A stretch of 41,009 nucleotides of DNA from Acidobacteriota bacterium (lineage in GTDB: Bacteria; Acidobacteriota; Terriglobia; Acidiferrales; UBA7541): positions 13,358 to 54,366 of the forward strand of contig PMUS01000016.1 of NCBI GenBank assembly GCA_003166795.1. Reading direction: 5' to 3'. Both the position numbers and the translations under genes were made by a program. Of this stretch, positions 7,605-16,671 are shown piece after piece (position 1 is the stretch's first letter; each line of letters begins with the position of its first letter). The notes beneath the pieces were generated by a model. The model saw only the letters and a program-made list of their open reading frames with translations, made no database searches and had not been told where the DNA came from.

Positions 7605-9188
7605 CTATTGCTTCAGGGCGCTGTCAATGAAACCAGCGATGTTGCTCTTCAGCTTGACGCGATCCTCGTCGTGCAGATAGATCATGTGGCCGGAGGTGTA
7701 ATACTGCAGATGGACACGATCCTGCACATTTAACGGCAGCAAGGCATGGTCAATCGTGTATTCAGTAGCGAAGAACGGAGTAGCCATATCAAAGTACCCG
7801 TTCTCGATTTGTATTTGCAGGTGCGGATTGTCGATCAATTCGCGGATGAGATCACCCTCGACGGTGGGAGCGCCCGGAAAGAAGCTACCGAGACCGGAAT
7901 TATGCTTCCAATCCCAGGACTGGCTCGGTTCGCTGGGGAGGACTTTGTAGGATTTGTCCTGCCCGAATTTCAGATCTTCTCGGACGTAGCCATTAAATGC
8001 CGCCGTGAACGCGCCGACAACAGCCGTGAAGGACGGATCGAATTCGGAATTCTCCGTAAGCAGATCGTACGTAGGACCGGAATAGCGGGCGTCGTAGCGG
8101 CCGATCGTAAGCCCGCGGCTCCTCTGTATTTCCGCGTCGAACTGAGGAAGCGCGACGCGCAGATCCGCTTTGATCAAATAGTCCTCGCTCAGGCCAGTGA
8201 AGTCCGCGAGTTTCTTGGCGATGGCCGCCGTCTCGGCTTCGCTGAGCTTAGAACCTTTCATCAGGGCGGCGGCATAATCTGTGGAAGCAAATTGGCGCGC
8301 GCTCGCAACAAAAGCGACCAGGTCGTCCGGACGATTTTTCAGCAGCTTGTAATACCACGCTGCCGCCGCGTACGTTGGCAGATAAAAAATGTACGGCCGA
8401 TCGTCACCCGGACTGAAGGCAAGAGTGCTGGCGTCAATGACGTTCGAAATCAAAACGATCCCGTTGATATACATGCCGTCGTTCGTTTGCAGATAATTTG
8501 CAAGCGCCACTGAGCGAAACGTCCCGTAGCTTTCACCGATCAGAAATTTGGGCGAATTCCAACGGTTGTTACGGCTCACGTATGTGGAGACGAATTGGGC
8601 GAGCGATCGGACGTCTGAATCCACGCCCCAGAAATCCTTGTCCTGGGCTTTCCCGACAGCGTGGCTGAATCCGGTGCCGACGGGGTCAATGAACACCAGA
8701 TCCGCTTTATCGAGCAGGGATTCGGTATTGTCCACCACCTTGTAAGGCGCGGGAGGCGTCGCCGTGGCGTTGTCCGTGACAACGCGCCGCGGCCCGAACG
8801 CTCCCATGTGCAGCCAGACGGAGGCCGATCCGGGGCCGCCGTTATAGATGAACGCGATTGGCCGCTGGCTGAAGTCCTTTACGTCGCTGCGCGTGTAGGC
8901 GGTGGAATACATCAGTGCGGTGGGCTCGCCCTTATCGTCCTTCAGTAGTGTGGTCGAGGCGTTAGCCTTGTAGTTGATCGTCTGATCGCCGATGCGAATC
9001 GTGTGATCGGTGACGGAGGATTCTTCCTTTGGCGGAGCATCCGGAGTGGCTTTTGCATCCGTCGGCTTCGCGTCGGCGGGCTTCGCGTCCTTCGCGGGCT
9101 CCTGCGCGGTGGTTCGTGCGGCCTGACCGAGAATCAGTAGCAGCGCGATCGCGCCCAATCCCAGACACTGACCCAGAATCTTCTTCAT
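7605..9188 (-). CDS. Secreted S10-family serine carboxypeptidase
   Basis: A 527-residue peptidase of the S10 (alpha/beta-hydrolase) family that removes C-terminal residues from peptides, usually at acid pH. An N-terminal signal (hydrophobic 9-22, LGLGAIALLLILGQ) is followed by a Lys/Asp/Ala/Pro linker with a repeated DAKP unit at about 33-48. The catalytic triad is readable: Ser220 in LIGESYGTFR, Asp467 in ENGYFDMATPF and His501 in TSGHMIYLH; the oxyanion-side motif YNGGPGSAS is at about 115-123. The ATG has GGAGAG eight bases upstream. It starts 15 bases after the stop of the TIMP-like protein gene, so the two are probably cotranscribed and both exported. Acidobacteria often carry several S10 paralogues. 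Confidence 0.93.
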   Translation of the reverse strand: MKKILGQCLGLGAIALLLILGQAARTTAQEPAKDAKPADAKPTDAKATPDAPPKEESSVTDHTIRIGDQTINYKANASTTLLKDDKGEPTALMYSTAYTRSDVKDFSQRPIAFIYNGGPGSASVWLHMGAFGPRRVVTDNATATPPAPYKVVDNTESLLDKADLVFIDPVGTGFSHAVGKAQDKDFWGVDSDVRSLAQFVSTYVSRNNRWNSPKFLIGESYGTFRSVALANYLQTNDGMYINGIVLISNVIDASTLAFSPGDDRPYIFYLPTYAAAAWYYKLLKNRPDDLVAFVASARQFASTDYAAALMKGSKLSEAETAAIAKKLADFTGLSEDYLIKADLRVALPQFDAEIQRSRGLTIGRYDARYSGPTYDLLTENSEFDPSFTAVVGAFTAAFNGYVREDLKFGQDKSYKVLPSEPSQSWDWKHNSGLGSFFPGAPTVEGDLIRELIDNPHLQIQIENGYFDMATPFFATEYTIDHALLPLNVQDRVHLQYYTSGHMIYLHDEDRVKLKSNIAGFIDSALKQ

Positions 9189-9203
9189 CGGTGCTCTCTC
9201 CAG

Positions 9204-10667
9204 TTACTGCGTTGGTTTGTGACATGCCGGACTGATCAGAGTAAGTGCAATACTGTTCGCGTCGGCGTCCGAGCCGGAAACCGTGACGGGCTCTGCCTCG
9301 ATGCGCGACGGCGGCGAGCAATCCGCATTCCCGTGCCCCGCGCGCCGCGGCGTCAGGTCCTCCCAGGCGGAAAGCGTGTAGTTCGCTGATTCCAGCAGGG
9401 TAAACTGATACAACCCGTCGCCAAGTTTTTGCGCGGATGGATTCTCACCTGAGTCCGCTTTGGCCATCACGGTCACGCTCCCAGGCGGACGCGCACCCTG
9501 CCATTTCACTTGGACGCGGAGAACATGCGTTGGATAGCCGCCTCCCACCTGCATATTCACTTTCAGGAGCTGCTGGCCGTCCTTGAGTGTGATCGGTTGG
9601 GCTTCGCTCGCGTCGGCCACGCCGGGATAGAACGCGCGCGGAAAGGGTGCATTGGGATCCATGCGGTTCGCGCGATTGAAAACGAGGATGTAATCGCCGG
9701 GCCCGACGTGGTCCAGATCGAAGACACCTTCGGCGCCCTGGAAACCCCACAGGCCGGGGCGCGAATCGCCGTAGGTTCCGGCGCGGTACAGTTCGACCGA
9801 AGCGAGCGACAGAGGTTTTCCGTTGGGGCCGAGAACGCTGCCGCGGATGTGGCCGGTCGGAAGCGCATCCACGTCGTATTCGTAGCACGCGCCATTCGGA
9901 ATCTTGAACGGCGGGAGCCCGCCGGTGAGCGACTTGCGGGCCAATTCCATGCGGATAGGCAGCCGCGCGGTGAAGCTGTATTCGCCGGCATGGACGTCGT
10001 AGAAGGAATAGACGCCGTCGGAATCGGAGCTGGTTTCGAAGCGGTCGTCGTGCGACCGAAGTTTCAAGGAAATATTCGGGAGAGGCTCATCTGGATCGTC
10101 GGGCAGCGCAAGAAACGGAGGCTCGGAGCGGCGAAGCACTCCGAAAACAGAGGCGACGCGCTGGCCATTGCGCATCGCGCGCAACTGCGGAAGCAGCGCA
10201 CGAGCTTCGACGACGGGCCGCGTACCGCTGCAGATGGTTGCGAAGAGGCGATTGTCGGTTCCCTGGTGCGTGAAGACGACGTATTGCTGTCCGCGCTGGA
10301 ATCGGTAGCCGCAATCGCCATCATCCCCGCCGGAGAAGATGTCGATTTCGGCGGCGGACCCGGGAGCATCAGGCGGCGCGAAGCTTTCGTCAATGCGGAA
10401 ATGGTAGCGGGTCAGGCGGGAAGCAACGATATCAACCGGAGCGGCCTCCTTCGCCGACGCGTCCGGCGTTGTGTCGGGCGAATCAGGCGGGCGCGGAGCG
10501 GCGTAAGCTATGTCTTCGACCACCGTGACGGTGCCAAGGAAGACGACATCGTCCTTCTGCAGGCCGGGACACTTTCCAGGAGCTTCCTGTGAACAGGTAC
10601 AGGCCCGCGAAGAAAGCGAAATTACGGGGATCAGAAACAGAAAAGCCACGAGAGCGCGTCGAATCAT
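9204..10667 (-). CDS. Secreted protein with TIMP/NTR-like N-terminus and beta-sandwich repeats
   Basis: A 487-residue exported protein of unknown function. A signal peptide (about 1-22) is followed directly by Cys-Thr-Cys (23-25), as in tissue inhibitors of metalloproteinases (TIMPs), whose mature chain begins Cys-x-Cys. Further matches to that netrin-like fold are Cys33, VVFLGTV, Cys119 in GDCGYRFQRGQQYVVFTH and Cys146 in FATICSGTRPV. The sixth TIMP cysteine is not seen. After about residue 165 the protein becomes a series of carboxypeptidase-regulatory-like beta sandwiches (SDSDGVYSFYDVHAGEYSFT; GHIRGSVLGPNGKPLSLASV). It precedes the S10 peptidase by 15 bases. The TIMP resemblance is by eye and may reflect fold rather than inhibitor activity. 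Confidence 0.7.
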   Translation of the reverse strand: MIRRALVAFLFLIPVISLSSRACTCSQEAPGKCPGLQKDDVVFLGTVTVVEDIAYAAPRPPDSPDTTPDASAKEAAPVDIVASRLTRYHFRIDESFAPPDAPGSAAEIDIFSGGDDGDCGYRFQRGQQYVVFTHQGTDNRLFATICSGTRPVVEARALLPQLRAMRNGQRVASVFGVLRRSEPPFLALPDDPDEPLPNISLKLRSHDDRFETSSDSDGVYSFYDVHAGEYSFTARLPIRMELARKSLTGGLPPFKIPNGACYEYDVDALPTGHIRGSVLGPNGKPLSLASVELYRAGTYGDSRPGLWGFQGAEGVFDLDHVGPGDYILVFNRANRMDPNAPFPRAFYPGVADASEAQPITLKDGQQLLKVNMQVGGGYPTHVLRVQVKWQGARPPGSVTVMAKADSGENPSAQKLGDGLYQFTLLESANYTLSAWEDLTPRRAGHGNADCSPPSRIEAEPVTVSGSDADANSIALTLISPACHKPTQ

Positions 10668-10722
10668 CGCGCATATCGTACATTCTTTCTTTTCGGGCGC
10701 GATGCGAAATTAGGTCGAAGAT

Positions 10723-10731
10723 TGCTACACT
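10723..10731 (+). promoter_or_regulatory. Possible extended -10 of the SDR gene
   Basis: TGCTACACT lies in the 128-base divergent gap between the TIMP-like gene and the SDR gene, 64 bases before the SDR ATG. It is an extended -10 (TGn plus TACACT); no -35 is seen at 16-18 bases. This is the only promoter-like element I could find for this plus-strand gene. Confidence 0.3.
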
Positions 10732-10795
10732 CGGGCGGCCGCCGGTGAGTCTCGCATCCAGCGGCAGAAAATCTCAAACTCGCGGAAAAACGGAC

Positions 10796-11770
10796 ATGCG
10801 CGTCTGCGTAACAGGGGGCACAGGGTTCGTCGGTCGGGCGCTGGTGAGGCGGTTGCTCGCCGAGGGCGCGCAGGTGCGCATTCTCGCGAGGCCGTCGCCG
10901 GGGGCTGATGAACTCGAAGCGAAGGGTGCGGAGATTGTACGCGGAGATCTGAGCGATTCCGCAGCTATCGAGCGGGCTGTCGAAGGCGCGGAAGTCGTGT
11001 ATCACACGGCGGCGAAAGTGGAAGGGCCCGCGAGCAGGGATCAGTTTATCGAAACGAACGTAGGAGGCACGGAACGAGTTCTGGCGGCCAGCCTCCGCGC
11101 GAGGGTCCGCCGCGTGGTTTATTTGAGCTCGATCGCGGTGTATGGGCTGACGGAGGCGGATGCCGCAATCAACGAAGGCACTCCCTTCGATGATGTGCCC
11201 GAGGAACGCGATTTCTACGCCCAGTCGAAAATCCGGGCGGATCGGCTCGCGATGAAGTTCGGCGAAAACTCGGAAATGGCGATCACCATCCTGCGGCCAG
11301 GCATCGTCTATGGACCCGGAAAACCGCTGCCGACGGCGCTGCTGGGAGCGCGGCTCGGGAAGCTGGATTTCGTGTTCGGCAGGCCGGAGCAGCCTTTTCC
11401 GCTGAATTACATCGAGAATCTTATTGATACGATGAGTCTGGTGGCGCAAGCGGCCGATCGTGAATCGCGGCAGTTCGTCGTGATTGACGACGAAGCGTTG
11501 ACGCTCGGCCAATATCACGGAGCCCGAGCAAAGGTGCAAAAGACCCGGACGCTATTCTTTCCATCGTGGCCGGTCGTGCTGTCGGCAACCTGCGCGGGGC
11601 CAGTGACTAAGCTCGTGTCCGCGGATGCTGGAGCGTTCTCGCGACGCCAGATAACGCGGGCAGCGCAGGATCGCTGGTATGACGCGCGGCGGATTCGCGA
11701 ACAGACCGGATGGACGCCGAAGGTGCCTCTGCGGGAAGCCATTGAGCGGACCTTGCGTGGCACGCCTTGA
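10796..11770 (+). CDS. NAD(P)-dependent epimerase/dehydratase (extended SDR)
   Basis: A 324-residue extended short-chain dehydrogenase. The Rossmann glycine motif is VTGGTGFVGRAL at 5-16; the active-site residues are Ser112 in VVYLSSIAVYG and Tyr141-x3-Lys145 in YAQSKIRADR; ILRPGIVYGPG follows. The family includes sugar-nucleotide epimerases, 3-beta-hydroxysteroid dehydrogenase-like proteins and the hopanoid-associated HpnA. The lipid-type glycosyltransferase downstream makes an HpnA-like or glycolipid role tempting, but substrate cannot be read. The open frame extends upstream to 10589, inside the divergent gene; the ATG at 10796 puts the glycine motif at the usual position and is preferred. 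It is 193 bases from the next plus-strand gene. Confidence 0.85.
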   Translation: MRVCVTGGTGFVGRALVRRLLAEGAQVRILARPSPGADELEAKGAEIVRGDLSDSAAIERAVEGAEVVYHTAAKVEGPASRDQFIETNVGGTERVLAASLRARVRRVVYLSSIAVYGLTEADAAINEGTPFDDVPEERDFYAQSKIRADRLAMKFGENSEMAITILRPGIVYGPGKPLPTALLGARLGKLDFVFGRPEQPFPLNYIENLIDTMSLVAQAADRESRQFVVIDDEALTLGQYHGARAKVQKTRTLFFPSWPVVLSATCAGPVTKLVSADAGAFSRRQITRAAQDRWYDARRIREQTGWTPKVPLREAIERTLRGTP

Positions 11771-11808
11771 TGGCGCCGGGACGCGACGGCGGGATTTGAT
11801 TGGTTTCA

Positions 11809-11817
11809 TGCTAGAAT
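11809..11817 (+). promoter_or_regulatory. Possible extended -10 of the HpnI-like operon
   Basis: TGCTAGAAT, an extended -10 with a 5/6 hexamer, lies in the gap before the HpnI-like gene. No -35 is found at normal spacing. If used it gives a leader of about 140 bases. That leader contains a perfect inverted repeat, ATTCCG-AAA-CGGAAT (11857-11871), and a 14-codon reading frame (11897-11941). Confidence 0.35.
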
Positions 11818-11963
11818 TTTGCGCGAAACGCAGCAGCGGCTTCCCGCATTCCAAAGATTCCGAAACGGAATGGTTTGTCCCGCCGGGTGTAAGGCGATGA
11901 TGCGGATATCACTTTTGTCCCTTCTCGCCACAGGGAAATGAGTGCGCTCGCTACCGACGAGGT

Positions 11964-13130
11964 GTGAAGATTTTCGCCATCGTTCAATATATCGTTCTCG
12001 CCGTCGCCGCGATCCCGTTTATTTACTATCTCCTGGCGATGTACAGCACCGCGCGGTTTTTCGGAGAGGCCAAGCGGCACGCGGCCCCGAATACCGATTT
12101 CCTCCCCCCGATCAGCTGCCTGAAACCAATCAAGGGCCTCGACGAGGATGCGTACGAAAACTACGCAAGCTTCTGCCGCCAGGATTATCCTGAGTATGAG
12201 ATCGTCTTCTGTGTTGACCCCGGCGACCCCGCGCTGCCGCTGCTGGAAAAGCTGATCAAGGAGTTCCCGGACCGCAAGATTCGGCTGCTTTTCGGCTCCG
12301 GCCGCGACGCAATCAACGACAAAGTGGGCAGGCTTTACCGGCTGACGAACGAAGCCGCATACGACATCTTCGTGATCACTGACGGCGACGTTCGCGTGGG
12401 ACCCGATTACCTCCGCACGATTGTGTCGGTCTTCCGCGACCCCAAGGTCGGAGCAGCTACTTGCCTCTACGTCTCGACGAAAGAAATCAATCTGGTGCAG
12501 GAGCTGCAGACGGTCGGGATGATGTCGGACTTCTTTGCCCCGGTGATGGTCGCGTGGCAACTCGACGATCTGAAAGTTACCTTTGGTCAAACCATCGCCA
12601 CCACTCGAAAGGCCGTGCAAAGCTATGGCGGATATCAGGTGCTTGAAGACCGGCCCGCCGACGACGTGTACGCGGGTAGGCTGGTGGCCGAGCAGGGATA
12701 CGAAGTGAAGCTGCTGCCCTACGTCGTACACTCGGTTGCAGACTTCCAAACGATGAAGGACCTGCTGTACAAACGTACGCGATGGATGACCGTGCAGCGG
12801 CTGATGCGGCCCTGGGGCCATCTCGGATTGATCTTCACGTGGGGATTGCCTTGGGCGCTGGTTGCCGTGGCGGCGCGCCCGACGCCCGCCGTCGCCGCCG
12901 CGTATCTGGGCGGCTACGCATTCTGCCGGATTGTGATCACGTGGATGATCGGCGTGTGGGGCATGAAGCAGAAACACCTGTGGAAAAAAATGCCGCTGAT
13001 ACCGCTCTGGGACGCGATGGCCTTCGTGATGTGGATTGCGAGTTTCGGGCGCACCACGATCCGCTGGCGCGGCGTTGATTACTTTCTTCGCGAAGGCAGG
13101 CTCGTGGCCGCGCGGAAAGCTTCGTCGTGA
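11964..13130 (+). CDS. HpnI / ceramide glucosyltransferase-like glycosyltransferase
   Basis: A 388-residue membrane GT2/GT21-type enzyme that transfers a sugar from a nucleotide donor to a lipid. It has an N-terminal membrane helix (about 5-28), a catalytic domain (about 48-280) with ISCLKPIKGLDEDAYENYAS, VFCVDPGDP, the acidic ITDGDVRV (Asp140/Asp142), EDRPADDVYAG (Asp234/235) and KRTRW (270-274, the QxxRW-type position), then C-terminal membrane segments. Best-known relatives are HpnI, which adds N-acetylglucosamine to bacteriohopanetetrol, and ceramide glucosyltransferase. No hopanoid (shc, hpnG/H/J/K) or sphingolipid genes are in the window, so the lipid acceptor is open. The GTG at 11964 retains the N-terminal helix; GAGG lies very close upstream. 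Its stop overlaps the next gene's start by four bases. Confidence 0.87.
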   Translation: MKIFAIVQYIVLAVAAIPFIYYLLAMYSTARFFGEAKRHAAPNTDFLPPISCLKPIKGLDEDAYENYASFCRQDYPEYEIVFCVDPGDPALPLLEKLIKEFPDRKIRLLFGSGRDAINDKVGRLYRLTNEAAYDIFVITDGDVRVGPDYLRTIVSVFRDPKVGAATCLYVSTKEINLVQELQTVGMMSDFFAPVMVAWQLDDLKVTFGQTIATTRKAVQSYGGYQVLEDRPADDVYAGRLVAEQGYEVKLLPYVVHSVADFQTMKDLLYKRTRWMTVQRLMRPWGHLGLIFTWGLPWALVAVAARPTPAVAAAYLGGYAFCRIVITWMIGVWGMKQKHLWKKMPLIPLWDAMAFVMWIASFGRTTIRWRGVDYFLREGRLVAARKASS

Positions 13131-14161
13131 GCGCCAAGGTCGCGGTCGCCGGGGCCGGAATTTACGGCGCGACCATCGCGATCCGCCTGGCCGAGCAGGG
13201 GCACAGCGTCCAGCTATTCGATCCGCTGGGAATCCTTCGCGCGACCACGGTCATCAATCAATTCCGGATTCATTCCGGCTATCACTATCCGCGCAGTCCC
13301 GAGACGATCTCGGAAACACTCGAAGCGCGCGCCGAATTCACCGAAGCCTTTGCGCCGGCGATCGTTCGAAACAGCCGCCACTACTACGCCATCCCCAAGG
13401 AAGGCTCGCAGACGCCCCCGGATCTATTTGAAAAAGTGATGGCGCAACACAATCTCGTGTGCCGGCCTTGCCGCCCGGAATGGATGAACTTCGGATTCAT
13501 CGACAGGTGTTATGAGGTTGACGAGCAGATCTATGATCCCGACGCGTTGCGCGACGCGGTGACCTCCCGGATCGAAGCGCTCAAAATTCCGTTCGAGCAG
13601 CGAGCGTTCGCGCCGGATATGCGGCCTGACTATGACTTTGTGATCTGGGCAACCTACGGACTCGGGCCGAGCCGCGGCCTTTTCAAGATCGCGAAATACC
13701 AGGTGGCCGAGAAAATCCTGATCGAGCTGCCGCCCAGTCTCCGTCATCTGTCGCTGGTGGTTGTTGACGGACCCTTTACGGCCTTCGATCCCTACGGCAG
13801 TTCCGAGCGCTCGCAGTTTGGTTCAGCCAAGAATACGAATCACTGGACCTCGACCGATCCGAACGAACCGATTCCTGAGCCGTACGCGCACATGCTGAAC
13901 GGACCAGAATTTGCGCCGATCAATTTCAGCCGGTTCGACGCCATGCGCAGGGACTCCACACTGACCGTTCCTGCGTCGAAGGACGCCGTGTATCTGGGAT
14001 CACGATTCACGATTCGCGTGGTCGAAAACAATCCAGCGTCGGATCGTAGAACTCTCTACGTTCAGGAAACCGCGCCCGGCGAGCTCCATATTTTTTCGGG
14101 GAAAGTTGTAGGCGCGGTAAAGGCCGCCCGGTTGGTCTGCGAGCGCGTCGCCAAAGGATGA
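13127..14161 (+). CDS. FAD-dependent oxidoreductase (DAO-like) of polysaccharide-locus type
   Basis: A 344-residue flavoprotein with an N-terminal dinucleotide-binding fold (VAVAGAGIYGATIAIRLAEQ at 5-24, ending in an acidic LFDP). The INQFRIHSGYHYPRSPETIS segment at about 44-63 resembles FAD oxidoreductases I associate with O-antigen and capsule loci; their reaction is generally not known. The C-terminus EKVVGAV-like loop (SGKVVGAVKAARLVCERV) closes the FAD site. Its GTG start overlaps the glycosyltransferase stop (GTGA), so the two proteins are made together. I infer oxidation of a sugar or lipid-linked intermediate produced by that glycosyltransferase; amino-acid or hydroxy-acid oxidation cannot be excluded. 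It ends 48 bases from sqdB on the opposite strand, with no terminator seen between. Confidence 0.82.
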   Translation: MSAKVAVAGAGIYGATIAIRLAEQGHSVQLFDPLGILRATTVINQFRIHSGYHYPRSPETISETLEARAEFTEAFAPAIVRNSRHYYAIPKEGSQTPPDLFEKVMAQHNLVCRPCRPEWMNFGFIDRCYEVDEQIYDPDALRDAVTSRIEALKIPFEQRAFAPDMRPDYDFVIWATYGLGPSRGLFKIAKYQVAEKILIELPPSLRHLSLVVVDGPFTAFDPYGSSERSQFGSAKNTNHWTSTDPNEPIPEPYAHMLNGPEFAPINFSRFDAMRRDSTLTVPASKDAVYLGSRFTIRVVENNPASDRRTLYVQETAPGELHIFSGKVVGAVKAARLVCERVAKG

Positions 14162-14209
14162 GAATTAGCCGTCAGAGAAGGCCACCGGGTTCCCGCCCGA
14201 ACAGACGCC

Positions 14210-15502
<1,293 letters not shown>

Positions 15503-15599
15503 TTACTCTCCGGCGCGGAAGAGTAGCAAGCGACTTTTCTTTGGTTGGTGCCATGCCACGCATGCTCAATCGAACCAATCACGGAACGTAATAGCGCGC

Positions 15600-16670
15600 C
15601 TAGGGTCGAGCAACGGGGGCGGCGTGGCTGGCGCCGGCGGCGTGATGGCCGAAAACTCGTTCGATCCCCCGCAAATAGAAAACAAGCCCGAGCAGGCGAA
15701 CCAGCGCAGTCCAGACCCGCCAGCACAAAAGCGCCTCAGCACCCCCCGTAAGTCCCGCCACGGTGAATAACGCGCTGAATGCCGTTTCGCCCACGCCCAG
15801 CCCACCCGGTGTGAATGGCAGACTATTCGCGACAAATCCCAAGGGAACGACCAGAAGCATCTTCAAACCCAAACCGGCCGGATTCAGTATGAAAACGGCC
15901 AGCACCATCACAATCAGCAACAACGAATTGGCCACGAACGAGATGACGAACGCCGCGACCACCGTCCCGAGGTTGTGGCGATAGGACGCGATTGTCCGAA
16001 TCACCTGGCCGGGCCACTCCTTCCATGGCAAGAATCCGAAAACCGCTCGCGCGATCCGTTCCGTGAGAGACTGCCAAAACACGCAGGCCAAAAAACCCGC
16101 CAGAATAACCGCTGCGAGAATGGCAGCCGTGACAAGCAACGCGCGCAGGGCCGGTGTGGCGGCGATCACTCGGGAAAACGCCGGAGCGAAAAACAACGGC
16201 ATGACCAGCAGAGAAAACATCCCGATCGCCCGATCGAAGAGCGACACGGTCACAATTTCCGACCGGCGGCCCTTGTAGTCCTTTGCAGCGTAGAAAAGCT
16301 TCGCCAGGTCGCCGCCGGCCGCGCCGGGCAGAAACTGCGCAAAAAAGAAACTGACCATCGTCAGTTGAAACGACTTGGCCCAGGAAATGGGGAGATTGAG
16401 CGGCCGGAAGAGCAGCGAAAACCGAAGCGCCATCAGTGACACATCAATCAGGATCAGAGCGACGGCGATGATCGCAATCGGCCAGGCCGTGAACGGCCTG
16501 GATAGCGCCCGCTCATCAATCATTCCAGATTTGGCGAGATACGCGAGCAGGCTGCCGGCAATTACCAGCCGCACCAGGACCCAGAGGATTTTACGGGCGC
16601 GTCCTGCAGGCGAGACGGATTCTACGGCGGGTTCGCTAGGCCCGGCGACGGAGGGGCTTTCACGCGTCAT
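15600..16670 (-). CDS. UPF0104 / LPG-synthase-TM-type flippase-like membrane protein
   Basis: A 356-residue integral membrane protein with about eight hydrophobic segments after a Ser/Pro/Ala-rich cytoplasmic start. The hallmarks of the lysylphosphatidylglycerol-synthase TM (UPF0104) family are visible: SFFFAQFLPGAAGGDLAKLFYA at about 125-145, then RRSEIVTVSLFDRAIGMFSL, and the late ANSLPFTPGGLGVGETAFSA. Known relatives include the MprF flippase domain and the membrane domain of archaeal AglD/AglR in N-glycosylation. The ATG at 16670 is chosen because it lies one base after the GT2 stop; the frame stays open to an ATG at 16727. A GT2 immediately upstream mirrors the GT2-plus-UPF0104 architecture of AglD. 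Moving a lipid-linked sugar across the membrane is the inferred role. Confidence 0.87.
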   Translation of the reverse strand: MTRESPSVAGPSEPAVESVSPAGRARKILWVLVRLVIAGSLLAYLAKSGMIDERALSRPFTAWPIAIIAVALILIDVSLMALRFSLLFRPLNLPISWAKSFQLTMVSFFFAQFLPGAAGGDLAKLFYAAKDYKGRRSEIVTVSLFDRAIGMFSLLVMPLFFAPAFSRVIAATPALRALLVTAAILAAVILAGFLACVFWQSLTERIARAVFGFLPWKEWPGQVIRTIASYRHNLGTVVAAFVISFVANSLLLIVMVLAVFILNPAGLGLKMLLVVPLGFVANSLPFTPGGLGVGETAFSALFTVAGLTGGAEALLCWRVWTALVRLLGLVFYLRGIERVFGHHAAGASHAAPVARP

Positions 16671-16671
16671 C

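Noticed and set aside
7575..7605. tRNA-like string on the minus strand (GCGGGACTGTAGCTCAATTC) downstream of the S10 gene.
   Set aside because: It resembles the tRNA D-arm region only; no anticodon arm, T-loop or pairing acceptor stem follows.
11857..11871. The inverted repeat ATTCCG-AAA-CGGAAT as a terminator of the SDR gene.
   Set aside because: It is short, lacks a T-run and lies downstream of the extended -10 for the next gene; kept only as a leader feature.
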